Source: Mytilus californianus | Lineage: Eukaryota; Mollusca; Bivalvia; Mytilida; Mytilidae | Reading direction: 5' to 3' | Length of the DNA stretch: 64,000 nt | Assembly: GCF_021869535.1 (NCBI RefSeq) | Contig: NW_026262738.1 | Coordinates: 186,001-250,000, forward strand | Shown: in pieces, positions 37,201 to 46,800 of the stretch | How positions within the stretch are numbered: position 1 is the first letter of the stretch | Layout of the letters: every line of letters starts with the position of its first letter | Program-made: the position numbers and the translations under genes | The notes under the pieces: generated by a model | What the model saw: the letters and a program-made list of their open reading frames with translations, nothing else | What the model was told of the DNA's origin: nothing | The model's database searches: none

Positions 37201-37610
37201 GACAAATTTTTGTCATTGTACATGTTGTTTTGCAATGTTGCTGTCATTTGTATTATACAATCCACCCTGACATCAAAATATTTCTGATTTACTATGCGGC
37301 TATATAGATCTATATAATAAAGTGAAAATATTATGGTCAGTTTTTGGTTGATGAGTTAAATAATTTTGTTATATGAGTCAGCCTGAGGTATCAAAATTAC
37401 TGAAATTTTGTAGCGAGACAATATTTTTATTAAAAGGAGGGCAAAAATATTTCCAAATTTTTTAACCCTATATAAATTAACAGATTGACACACTCCCCAT
37501 TTCCATTCTCAATTTTATAATTATAAGTGCAAATATGGTCAGTTTTGGTTGATGCTTAAAATAATTTTGTTGTACATGTTGTACATGTACCAGTCATCCT
37601 GAAGTATTCA
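34262..37610 (+). repeat. Satellite array, unit about 258 bp, about 12 copies, with a 774-bp higher-order repeat
   Basis: The word 'gacatgctggc' lies near 34,555, 34,844, 35,111, 35,371, 35,628, 35,885, 36,145, 36,402, 36,662, 36,917 (variant) and 37,174. Spacing is mostly 255-260 bp, longer in the first two. The segments starting near 35,040 and 35,814 match unit by unit with shared variants ('gataatttttg', 'aatatagctgctttactatg'), so three units were duplicated together (774 bp). Near-identical 74-codon minus-strand frames in three units follow from this and are not genes. The last units are interrupted at 37,441-37,518 by an insertion whose end is a Penelope-like tail of type T3. Confidence 0.95.
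37484..37518 (+). repeat. Terminal piece of a Penelope-like tail (type T3)
   Basis: 'gacacactccccatttccat' followed by 'tctcaattttat' matches the end of the T3 tail at 40,200-40,235. It sits within the last satellite units. Confidence 0.65.
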
Positions 37611-37974
37611 TTTTTGGCATTGTTTGTCGATTTTATCTGAAAACCAAGTTTATAAGATTTACGATACATGTTAAAACCGATAATAATAGCATTGTAACCA
37701 ATATCGTTTTTAATTTATAGATAGGCAGATCGCGGATAAATTTGCATTACAAGCAAAGTTTTATGCGTACTTTATTTACAAATACATGTATATATATTTA
37801 ATCTGTATTGTTTATATAACCATCATAGGCATGACCACGGAGATTTTAATTTTATACATTAATTTACAATATTGTGATCAAAATTCGTTTTTTAAATCAA
37901 ATAAATAATTTTGTAGTCGCACGCTTTCTTTGAAATTTAATTGCATTATGGGTAATTTCGGATCGTGTAGATAG
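37611..37974. other. No feature seen
   Basis: AT-rich spacer between the satellite and the minisatellite. Confidence 0.45.
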
Positions 37975-38100
37975 AATGGGGAATGGTGTATGGTGTAATG
38001 TGTAAGGTGTATGGTGCAAAGGTGTAACGTGTATGGTGTAATGGCACAAGGTGTATGGTGTAATGGTGTATGGTGAATGGTGTAATGGTGGATGGTGTGA
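37975..38100 (-). repeat. GGTGTA minisatellite, copy 2
   Basis: 'ggtgtatggtgtaatg'-type words, next to the inverted copy of the unidentified element, as at 22,055-22,215. Confidence 0.85.
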
Positions 38101-38720
38101 GTGGGAAGTTTACACCATCCAAGGACTGTATGGGGATAACACAATCTTCCGGGACACGACAAAGACGGACACCAAGTTATTAAAGAGACTATTTTGCTTA
38201 AAAAAAATCAATGATCATCAACCAAAGCTTTTTTAAATTTATTTTTAGCCATTTCAGATCACTTTATATATATATATTATCTTGTCCCGGAAGATTGTTA
38301 TATCTCCATATATGTGTTGCTGTCTTTTATCGTGTTTGAATTTACTGCTTTGTTGTACAGGGGTTTTCCAATAAGTTCCTCGTAAAGAATTTTAGAAAAA
38401 CTAACAGTATTTCATTTGAATTCAGATTTATCTTCACATTCAGAGATAGTTCCTTCACCACATGGTCTATGCTAATTGTCATACAGTAAATATAGTGTTA
38501 CAAACAGAGGGGTTTCCTGGAGAATTCACAAACTTTGTCCGGTATAAAAGGTGTTTGTTCCATGGTTTTGCATATATTTAGGTTGTATTTTCTATGTTTT
38601 TTATTGTTGATTAAATTCCATACTTCAACAGACAGTAGCATCAACGTACCAATTAGAATCATTATTGGTCATGCTTGTACACCAGTAATTCTTGTTCATC
38701 AATTCACTTTGTGTCTGATA
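38101..38720 (-). pseudogene. Unidentified element, copy 2 (inverted), with a small insertion
   Basis: On the minus strand it follows copy 1 at 21,650-22,050: 'ctgtctgttgaagt(a/g)tgg', 'catagaccatgtggtgaagg', 'cgaggaacttattggaaaac' and 'ccttggatggtgtaaacttc' occur in the same order. Frames are more broken than in copy 1. Compared with copy 1 it holds an extra piece at about 38,127-38,313 with inverted ends. Confidence 0.6.
38127..38313. mobile_element. Small inverted-repeat insertion (MITE-like)
   Basis: 'acaatcttccgggac' at 38,141-38,155 has its perfect reverse complement at 38,284-38,298, and the match extends imperfectly outward to about 30 bp. The interior is AT-rich and non-coding. The piece is absent from the matching position of copy 1, which supports an insertion. 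Confidence 0.6.
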
Positions 38721-39414
38721 TGAAGATTCCCTGCTTTGGGTTTTGTGTTCTGTTGGTTTTGTGTTCAGTTAAGTTTTGTGTTCTGTTAACTAAACAGGAG
38801 TTGCTTTAAGCATTGAAGGCATTAATTTTCATAGTCATCCAGGAGTGCTTCATCACCTTTGGTGGGTTTTTTTCCTATAATATTTTTTTACAAAAGCCTT
38901 AAATGACATTGTTTCTTGAGGTTGGAGTAAGAATCTGGACCAGTAAAGTATAGGTACATGTAAGACAAATATGTGTTTATTTATAAGTTCTGTACATACT
39001 GACGAACAAACAAGACAAGAAGACAGCTCTGGATGGCTCCAAATAGGGCATTATGGAAAACCAAAATCTGGGATTTGGGAGAATTGGAAAAAAAGTGGGA
39101 AGTGGGAAAAATGGTGTAAAAAATGTGGGAAGCGGGAAAAATTTCCCCAAAAAAGAAGGATTTGGGAAACGAACACCCCTGTGTCACCCCCATCTACTAT
39201 CATGATTTCTTTCTGGCTTAACTTACAGATACGCTCGCATATAATAGATGCACCTCAATATTACCCAATTTGACGTCAATAAAGCCTTTACTGTATCCTT
39301 TTATACGGAACAAGCTATATCTTTTGAAAATTTACCAATGAGAATCTATTAACAGATTTACCCTATTTGGACTTGAAGCGTATGACTAATTAACCGGGTC
39401 TCAAGTGAGCCGGT
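38721..39414. other. Repeat-like, no gene
   Basis: The 100-codon frame at 38,971 is dominated by GGGAAxxx-type low-complexity sequence (W, K, G, E rich) and has no domain. I do not call it. Confidence 0.5.
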
Positions 39415-39417
39415 ACT

Positions 39418-39555
39418 TGATTATGTAGAAAACAAAAGGGGATAGAATGGTGTAATTTTTTTCAACATCATTGTCCTATATTAGTTATTCATAAAGTTCA
39501 ATTCTTTGATTAGTCGTTTTTACGTCATACCGGTTAACAAATTGAACCTCGTTAT
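39418..39555. repeat. Dispersed repeat shared with 10,750-10,890
   Basis: 'tgattatgtagaaaacaaaa' and 'caacatcattgtccta' match in the same orientation. Confidence 0.65.
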
Positions 39556-39689
39556 TTTAGTAGTATATATATCATGACAGAAATAAAGGCAACAGTAGTA
39601 TTCTAAAACCAGTTGTTGGCATGACACGGGTTATGTTCTTCTCATATATTTTATGACGGTATAAAACTAAACCCCCAATAGGAGGGATT

Positions 39690-40235
39690 GTGCCTGATAT
39701 TCATATGATGAAGACATAATCTTTTAATCAGTTTAATTGAGGTCTGGAGCTGGCATGTCAGTAACTGCTAGTAGTCTGTTGTTATTTATGTATTATTGTC
39801 ATTTTGTTTATTTTCTTTTGTTTCCTATTCTGACATCGGACTCGGATTCCTCTTATACTGAGTTTTACTGAACGTACTGTTGTGCGTTTGTTTTTTTCTA
39901 CATTGGCTAGAGGTATAGGGGGAGGGTTGAGATCTAAAAAAACATGTTTAATCCCGCCGCATTTTTGCGCCTGTCCCAAGTCAGGAGCCTCTGGCCTTTT
40001 TAGTCTTGTATCATTTTTAATTTTAGTTTCCTGTGTATAATTTGGAGTTTAGTATGACGTCCATTATCACTGAACTAGTATACATATTTGTTTAGGGGCC
40101 AGCTGAAAGACGCCTTCGGGTGCGGGAGTTTCTCGCTGCATTGAAGACCCATAGGTGGCCTTCGGCTGTTGTCTGCTCTATGGTCGGATTGTTGTCTCTT
40201 TGACACATTCCCCATTTCCATTCTCAATGTTATTG
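39690..40235 (+). repeat. Penelope-like 3' tail (type T3)
   Basis: 'acatgtttaatcccgccgca' is the reverse complement of a T2 landmark, which ties the two families together. The T3 part then runs 'ggggccagctgaaagacgcc', 'ctatggtcggattgttgtct', 'ctttgacacattccccattt', 'ccattctcaat'. I remember this end as very common in mussel sequence. No coding part is attached here. Confidence 0.6.
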
Positions 40236-40254
40236 CTTTTCAATAGTCATAAAT

Positions 40255-40350
40255 TGATTAAGCAAAAACAAATCGGGGTCACTAACCAAAACTGAGGGAA
40301 ACAAATCAACTATAAGAGGAAAACAACGGAACAACAGAAACAATGATCTG
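40255..40350 (+). repeat. 'aactgagggaaac' dispersed repeat fragment
   Basis: Matches 4,030-4,150 in the same orientation ('aaactgagggaaac', 'tataagagga'). Confidence 0.6.
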
Positions 40351-40489
40351 CTAAAAAAACGAACGAAGTGTTGCAGATCTCAATCACACGATTAAAATTC
40401 TATTTAGTGCACAATTATCTAGGTCAGATAGAAAAAACATTGCATAATTTGTGTAGGTCGAATATATACATCACCGTGTTTGTACTTAC

Positions 40490-40680
40490 ATGAGCGACAT
40501 GACGGGTTCCACGTGTGTATAAGAATTTGCTTACCATTCCGGACCACCTGAAATAACACCCGGTTTTTGGTAGGACTCATTTTGCCTAGTCTTTGGTTTT
40601 CTATGTTATGTTTCGTCTACATTTGCTTGCTTTCATCGCTTTTCGGTTTTTGCCATTAAGTCATTTATGTCATTTAGAAC
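40490..40680 (+). repeat. Penelope-like 3' tail (T1) fragment
   Basis: 'catgagcgacatgacgggtt', 'cacctgaaataacacccggt' and 'gttttctatgttatgtttcg' follow the T1 order. Confidence 0.7.
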
Positions 40681-40974
40681 TGTTTTAACTTAGAAAGGAT
40701 TCTAACAGTTTTACAATGGAACACTATCTGACAGGTCTATTCCGGAGGAGCTGTAGATTCATACCGTTCTAGAACTATTTAGAAAAGTTTTGACATGCAA
40801 ACATTTTTGAAAGAAGGTTAAAACTGATCCCATCTGGATATACATAATATCAATACCCCTAATGCACTTTGAGATAACGAACTAACATTTACTGGTACAA
40901 TACAAATATTAGTTTACCATGGTTCGACTTATTTTAGATAGAATTATTTTCCTGTGCCAAACTCCGATATGTTA

Positions 40975-41200
40975 AAAAAATGCCACTCTTCCAAAATGCC
41001 ATTCCAGCTGCGCTGAAACTTGTTCATAAGATTCAATAGAAGAAAAGCGAAAGATATCAGAGAGAAATTCAAATTCATAAGTCGAAAATAAAGCGACACC
41101 ACTATGGCTAAAAAATAAAAGACAGACAGACAAACAATAGTACATAAAACACAACATAGAAAACTAAAGACTGAGCAACACGAAACCCACCAAAAACTTG
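40975..41200 (-). repeat. Penelope-like 3' tail (T1) fragment, minus strand
   Basis: Reverse complement of the T1 words ('aacatagaaaactaaagact', 'acccaccaaaaact'). Open frames over it are by-products. Confidence 0.7.
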
Positions 41201-41454
41201 AAAATATGTTCTTTCTAATCATGTCAATTTTTTTTTTATCTTTTCTTATCACGTCATGTCCTTTTCAAAACACACACTATTACTCTAAAAGAGCTGTTAT
41301 AGAGCTGAAGTTATGAGACATGTGCAAGTGCCTCTGCTTCGAAAGGAGTCACCATACTGCTGTATCCCAATCTTTGACATTTTTACCTTTTATATCTGTT
41401 TGTATTGCTCGCACATTGTTGTCAATATAATGATTTTTTTTGCGACTGTCAAAC

Positions 41455-41640
41455 AATTGAGAGGTTAAGGTAGCTATAAAACCAGGTTAAATCAACCATT
41501 TTCTACATAAGGAAAGGCTTGTACCAAGTCATTAATATAACAGTTATTTTGCATTCGTGTAATGTGCGTGAGCTTTTGATTTTGACATTTGGTAAGGGAC
41601 TTTCCGTTTTTGAATTTTTCTTGGAGTTTGTTTTTTTTGT
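41455..41640 (-). repeat. Dispersed repeat R1, copy 2
   Basis: Reverse complement of 1,801-2,060 in the same landmark order. Confidence 0.65.
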
Positions 41641-42564
41641 TATTTTACTTTATACGTATACAAGTTTACGATTTCGGCTATGAAACACAAGTACATAATA
41701 CTATTACCACCTACCTGAAATGAATTGCACATATCAATCAAACGAGTAGATTCGATTAGGCCACATATTTGCCACATTTCCATTTACAATTAAGATTTAG
41801 TATCTATTGACCATTATCGTAATAAATCATATTGTAAGATGGTGAATAAGTCTCTTTGTTAAAATTTTATAGATCAGCGTCCTTTTCATGACGTCTCAAA
41901 AATAACTTCAAACTCAAAATTCAATGACACAGGTCAATTTTCATAGGTCTTTAGTCCATCGGAAACATACAGAGCATACATGTCCGTCGACAAAACGATA
42001 ATTTGACATTATGTTTGTTTTATTAAATTATATATATCACTGAATGGAATATTTAGTATGTCTTACCCTGAGCTCTATGTGTTCTAAACCAAAATGTGAC
42101 ATTCACAAACATATCTTTTTTGGGTGTAAATTTCAACGCTTAACAGGAAAAACTCGACAGAATGATTACATTCTTGCATGTCTATTCAGCAACTTGAAAC
42201 AATTTTTTTTTATCTTGGAACAATTGACTTATTATTCTGGGCCAAATAATGTTCTTACCGAACATACTTCTTTGTGAATCTTTAATTCAAAGGTGATGAA
42301 GTAGTTCATGGTCAACTTACCACAACTTAGGATGATTTCTGTTTAAAGGTCACTAACACCCCAGTAGTGATGCATATATTTAATTTAAAACTCTACAAAA
42401 TAAGACTTTTAAAAAATGCATTAGCACAAAATGTGGCATGCAAAAGTTGGACAGGGGGCACTCTGAAAAAGAAGAAATTACAGTTTAATGATGATAAATG
42501 TGACATATCCCTACTTGATTACATTTGAATCTTCTGAAATTAACAACCAGCGATGAATATAAAA
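41641..42564. other. No feature seen
   Basis: AT-rich. The 77-codon frame at 42,044 has no recognisable content. Confidence 0.5.
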
Positions 42565-43080
42565 ATAAGAAGATGTGGCATGAGTGCCAATGAGACAATT
42601 AAGAACAATAAACATGTGAAAGTTCTCTCACAGGCAAATAACCCATAATTGTTAAATATAAGGGCATACACCACAAGCACAGGGACACATTCTACTGCAT
42701 CCACAAAGCACGTGCAACAAACTTTGCAGTCGAAAGAAGTAAGAAGATGTGGTATGAGTGCAAATGAAGTTTAAGTCACAATGTGTAAAGGCAAGCGTGG
42801 ATGAGTATTTATACATCCAAACACCATAATATTGAATCAACAATTAAGACCAAAGATATAATAAACACGTGAAAGCTCTCTCACAGACAAACAACCCATA
42901 ATTGTAAAAGATAAGTGCATACACCACAAGCACGGGGACACATTCTACTGCATCCACACAGCACGAGCAACAAACCCTGCATTTGATAGAAATACGAAGA
43001 TGTGGTATAAGTGCCAATAAGATAACTCTCCATCCAAGTCACAATGTGTAAAAGCGAGCGTGGATGAGTATTGAATAATT
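42565..43080. repeat. Tandem duplication of about 254 bp containing T2-type ends
   Basis: 'gtgaaag(t/c)tctctcacag' at 42,615 and 42,869, 'gggacacattctactgcatc' at 42,683 and 42,937, and 'gtcacaatgtgtaaa' at 42,775 and 43,037 mark two copies. Three 'aagatgtggtat/catgagtg' ends of the T2 family lie at the copy borders. Confidence 0.8.
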
Positions 43081-43640
43081 TGAATAACAGCCCACTCTAA
43101 CACCCACATGGTTCTTGCATCAAAACATTTAAAACAACACTGTATAAATGTATGCGTCCGACGTGATTTTTTGCTATTGATTTTAATAAAGAGAGCTCAA
43201 AGACGAAAATTTGAAAGCCAAGGATGTATAGGAACAGAAAATATAAAAGAACAAAAACACTGAAACAGACATGTATTTTTATAAAATCTATGTGATTCTT
43301 TAAGAACTTTTTCCCTTTCTCGTGAAATTGAGACAATCAACCCAAATGAGGGAAACAAGCTTAACAAACTAAACAAGAGACAACAATAGCCTCAAATAAA
43401 AAAAACAACAATTAAGACAACAAAAGCTGCAAAAAGAATGATATAATGACAAAGATACAAATATACATATTTACAAACTATTAATTATTCAATATTTATA
43501 TATATTATTTCATTTAATTTCATTTCTTTTCAGTAGGCTTTTGTATCAATAAATGCACGATGGACATGTATGCATGGCGAGGTACGCAACATTAATAGAT
43601 ACGAAATGTCTTGGGCCATTTCCTTACATTTAGAACGAAA
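43081..43640. other. Downstream flank of the receptor gene
   Basis: Repeat pieces ('atgcgtccgacgtgattttt', 'aatgagggaaacaagcttaa') and AT-rich DNA. No gene seen. Confidence 0.45.
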
Positions 43641-43644
43641 TATA

Positions 43645-43650
43645 TTTATT
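43645..43650 (-). terminator. Candidate poly(A) signal AATAAA of the receptor gene
   Basis: AATAAA on the minus strand, 115 bases after the stop codon of the terminal exon. Such hexamers are frequent in AT-rich DNA, so this is only positional support. Confidence 0.35.
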
Positions 43651-43764
43651 TGTTTTGTTTAAAAAAAAACATATTAAATTAGAGTATGTAGGTACTTTTT
43701 TGACCAGGGCTTCTTTTGACGATTCCAGAAATATATGTACACTTGGCACATTTCAATACCCAAA

Positions 43765-43886
43765 TCAAAGCGAGACAGCACTTAGTCTCTTGTAAACCAT
43801 ATCCATATAATGTTGTTCATTTTTTTGAAAATCGAGCTGAAATCGCTCTTTAGTTTTAACTAGTTGCCGAACCTTGTAACTGAGGT
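43765..43886 (-). CDS. Receptor terminal exon with YMDM and YKRL
   Basis: Enters in phase 1 after a strong acceptor (ATATATCTTTTGTCTTAG) and runs 39 residues to a TGA at 43,765-43,767. Starts DLSYKVRQLVKTKERF and ends HYMDMVYKRLSAVSL. YMDM fits YxxM, the binding site for the SH2 domains of PI3-kinase p85; YKRL is a further YxxL. The phase match with ITAM 3 and the long open frame favour it over another possible last exon at 44,620-44,651. Confidence 0.75.
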
Positions 43887-46800
43887 CTAAGACAAAAGAT
43901 ATATAGAGTATGGCTACACAGTGTACCGATGTTAAAATCTCGTAAATCAATTAGAAAGATATAAATAAAATTGACAAAAACGGTGGAAGCGAAACCGTGT
44001 GTGTCGAAAAGATAAGAAGTTATAAGAAATATAAAGCTTTATATAAATATTTAAGATCGTCGCAGCCGGATTAAGACTCATATGTGTTCAATTCTTCATA
44101 CATAGGAGGCCACACGAGCACATTATGTTAACCATAATATAATATACAACTAAGTATATGGTTATTGATCTTTTGTTTGCATAAAAAACATTTTTATTTC
44201 AATTTCATTTTTTTTCAGTTAAGATCTACTAAGTTAACATATCCATACTTTATATAATACCGTGCACATTAGTTATTTTGCATTATAAAGTTTGATTAAT
44301 TCACCTCTGTATCGTTTTCAATATAAAACCATGTTGATAAAATAAGTATTTAGTTCACAATACTTCATTGACATATATTTTGCTTGATTGACCTGAAAAA
44401 TATCAAATAATCAAATGAACAGAATATTAACTTATTTCTTATATACCAATGAAGATTCGAAATTATACGAAAGTATAGGTAAAAAGGAAACGATGCATTG
44501 TTGGAAAATTCTTGAAACATTAATTTGTATTATTATACGACTATGATTTTTCTGTTCTTTCATTGGCCGAAAGCATAGGAAATCCTCTTGAATTTCACCG
44601 CGGCAAATTGCACAAGAGGTCAATACAAGATTTGGACCAGCGTCCATGTATCTAAATAAAGATATTCCAGAGCAACGTCAATGACGTAGTGTCCTGACGT
44701 CATGTTAATTTCCGTTTTTCTTTTTCTTCTTGTTCTCCTATTTTTTTCTCTTTTTGTTTTCGGTTCATATTTTTTAGTAAACGTAGTAAGTTAATACCGT
44801 TAATTTACCATTGGACCCTTTTTAACAGAACTATTATCTTATTTTATTAAATGCTTAGAATTCATTTATGTATGATCAAACAATAAAACAACTGTCCGTC
44901 TCTGATCTCGCGCTGTAATGACAATTAAGTTATCAAATTGAATACCGAAGAAGTTCTTGATATTTAAAAGTAAAATGATTTCAAATTTTAACATCTTATA
45001 TTTATGTTTTTGATTCTTACGAATAAAACAAGTACCTTTCTCATTTTCTAATTCCTCATACAAGTTTGGTTTATCTTGAGCACTCAACGCTTCATAATGG
45101 TCCACTGAACTAATACATATAAAAGGGAGATTGATAAAAAGACATGCAATAAAGTTAAAAATACAGCACACATCTTTAAACAGTATTTGTACTAAACTTA
45201 TGAGCTGAAGAATTTCTATTGATGGGTTTTGTGCGAAACATTGGTTGTGCGCACTATAATCGATAAAAGAAGATTAAAATGCTTTATAATACAAATAATT
45301 CCATAATAATAATGTCAATTTAACAAATATTTATTCATTTTAGTAAATTTTGAAGAAATGTAACAGTTCAAAATGAAGCGGTATCATTTATATTTATAAA
45401 AAACAATGTAGGAATAATCCTGTTCTATCTGTTACGAATGTTTTTACAATAAACGCGTTTGATTGTAAACGAGAAAGTTAGATTAAAACTAGTCATTATT
45501 AACTGGTATGATTAACATAATACATTTTTACTATTACTTTAAATTTCATAACTGTTTAAATTATACTCAAATTACAGAAGAGTTTTATTCTGTTTAGATC
45601 GTATATGTTTAAAAGCTCTAAAGCGTTTTATGGTTGTGGTTTGAAAACTTGCAACCACGAGTGTTATTTATTACAGGTATTCCAAAGACTTCACGTCTAA
45701 GTTATTCAGTATAAAACGTGTTACGACCACTGGATCTGCACCGCATCTGGTGTTCTAGTATATCCTTGAGTAGTAAGTTTTCAGTGACGCAGTTCGTACA
45801 TAAATTGAAGGTATGTTTTGACTTTTATTTCCATATTTATAAATTATGTAGTTTATCTAAAATTAAAGATGCAACTCCATGAGGCAAAGTATGTCTATTA
45901 CGATTTTGCTGTTATTTTTGAAGGCCAATGTTATTTTCTCAAACGTAATTTGTCGGATGTTTTATTGCTTTCACGTTGTGATCAAATATAAGCACTGCGA
46001 CGTTCAACGCAGGTTGAATATTACTGTTTGCTTATTACAGATAAAAGATATCAGGAAACATAATTTGATTGTTTCCAAATATCTCCTTATTTAATTTGTA
46101 CTCCTGTATTTTTACAGGAAATGGCTGATTTAAAGATATGCATATGTACGTATCCATTTTTTTTTATCCATATGAAAACTTACGGTTTACACGATGGCAG
46201 GCCTACAAGATATACAAATATCAATTGCGATTGTTCTAATAACAAATTTTCTATTATGCAATTTGTGATGCATGATTTGTTTTAAACAAGTATCTACTAC
46301 ATTTATTATGGAGGTATAAGTACAAAACGTCAACTTGAACTTGTGTGTAACGTGTGGTAAATTTATTTCAGTTTTGAAGAATTAATATTATATATAACAG
46401 CGAAAAGTATGCATAGATGCTATTCTAATATATCAATACACTGCATATCCTTTTTAGTATTACATGTAAGCATTATTCAGAAGAACTTGTGAGATTCACC
46501 GGATACTAAATGTATACTGTTTTTTAAGTAAACCCAATTTAAGAAAACAACAATAAGTTATTTACTTCTTTTTCTTCTTATATATTAATCGTTTGATATT
46601 TGTTGTTTGTTTTACCGCAATAATTTGTATTCTGTAACTCACTCAAATTATATTAAGCTCACATCATTCTACAATTAATTGCGCACCAGGTATACGTGTA
46701 CACGTAAAAGGTAAAATAACAAAAATACCGAACTCCGAGAAAAATTCTAAACTGAAAATCCCTAATCAAATGGCAAAATTAAGAGCTCAAACACATCAAA

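Noticed and set aside
38971-39273. 100-codon plus-strand frame rich in G, K, W and E
   Set aside because: Low-complexity GGGAAA-type sequence with no domain and no neighbouring exon signal.
44432-44651. Alternative last exon of the receptor, or a 71-codon gene
   Set aside because: An acceptor exists at 44,652-44,653 and phase 1 gives ten codons then TGA, but the exon at 43,886-43,765 has a better acceptor, a longer frame and tyrosine motifs. The 71-codon frame here is out of phase.
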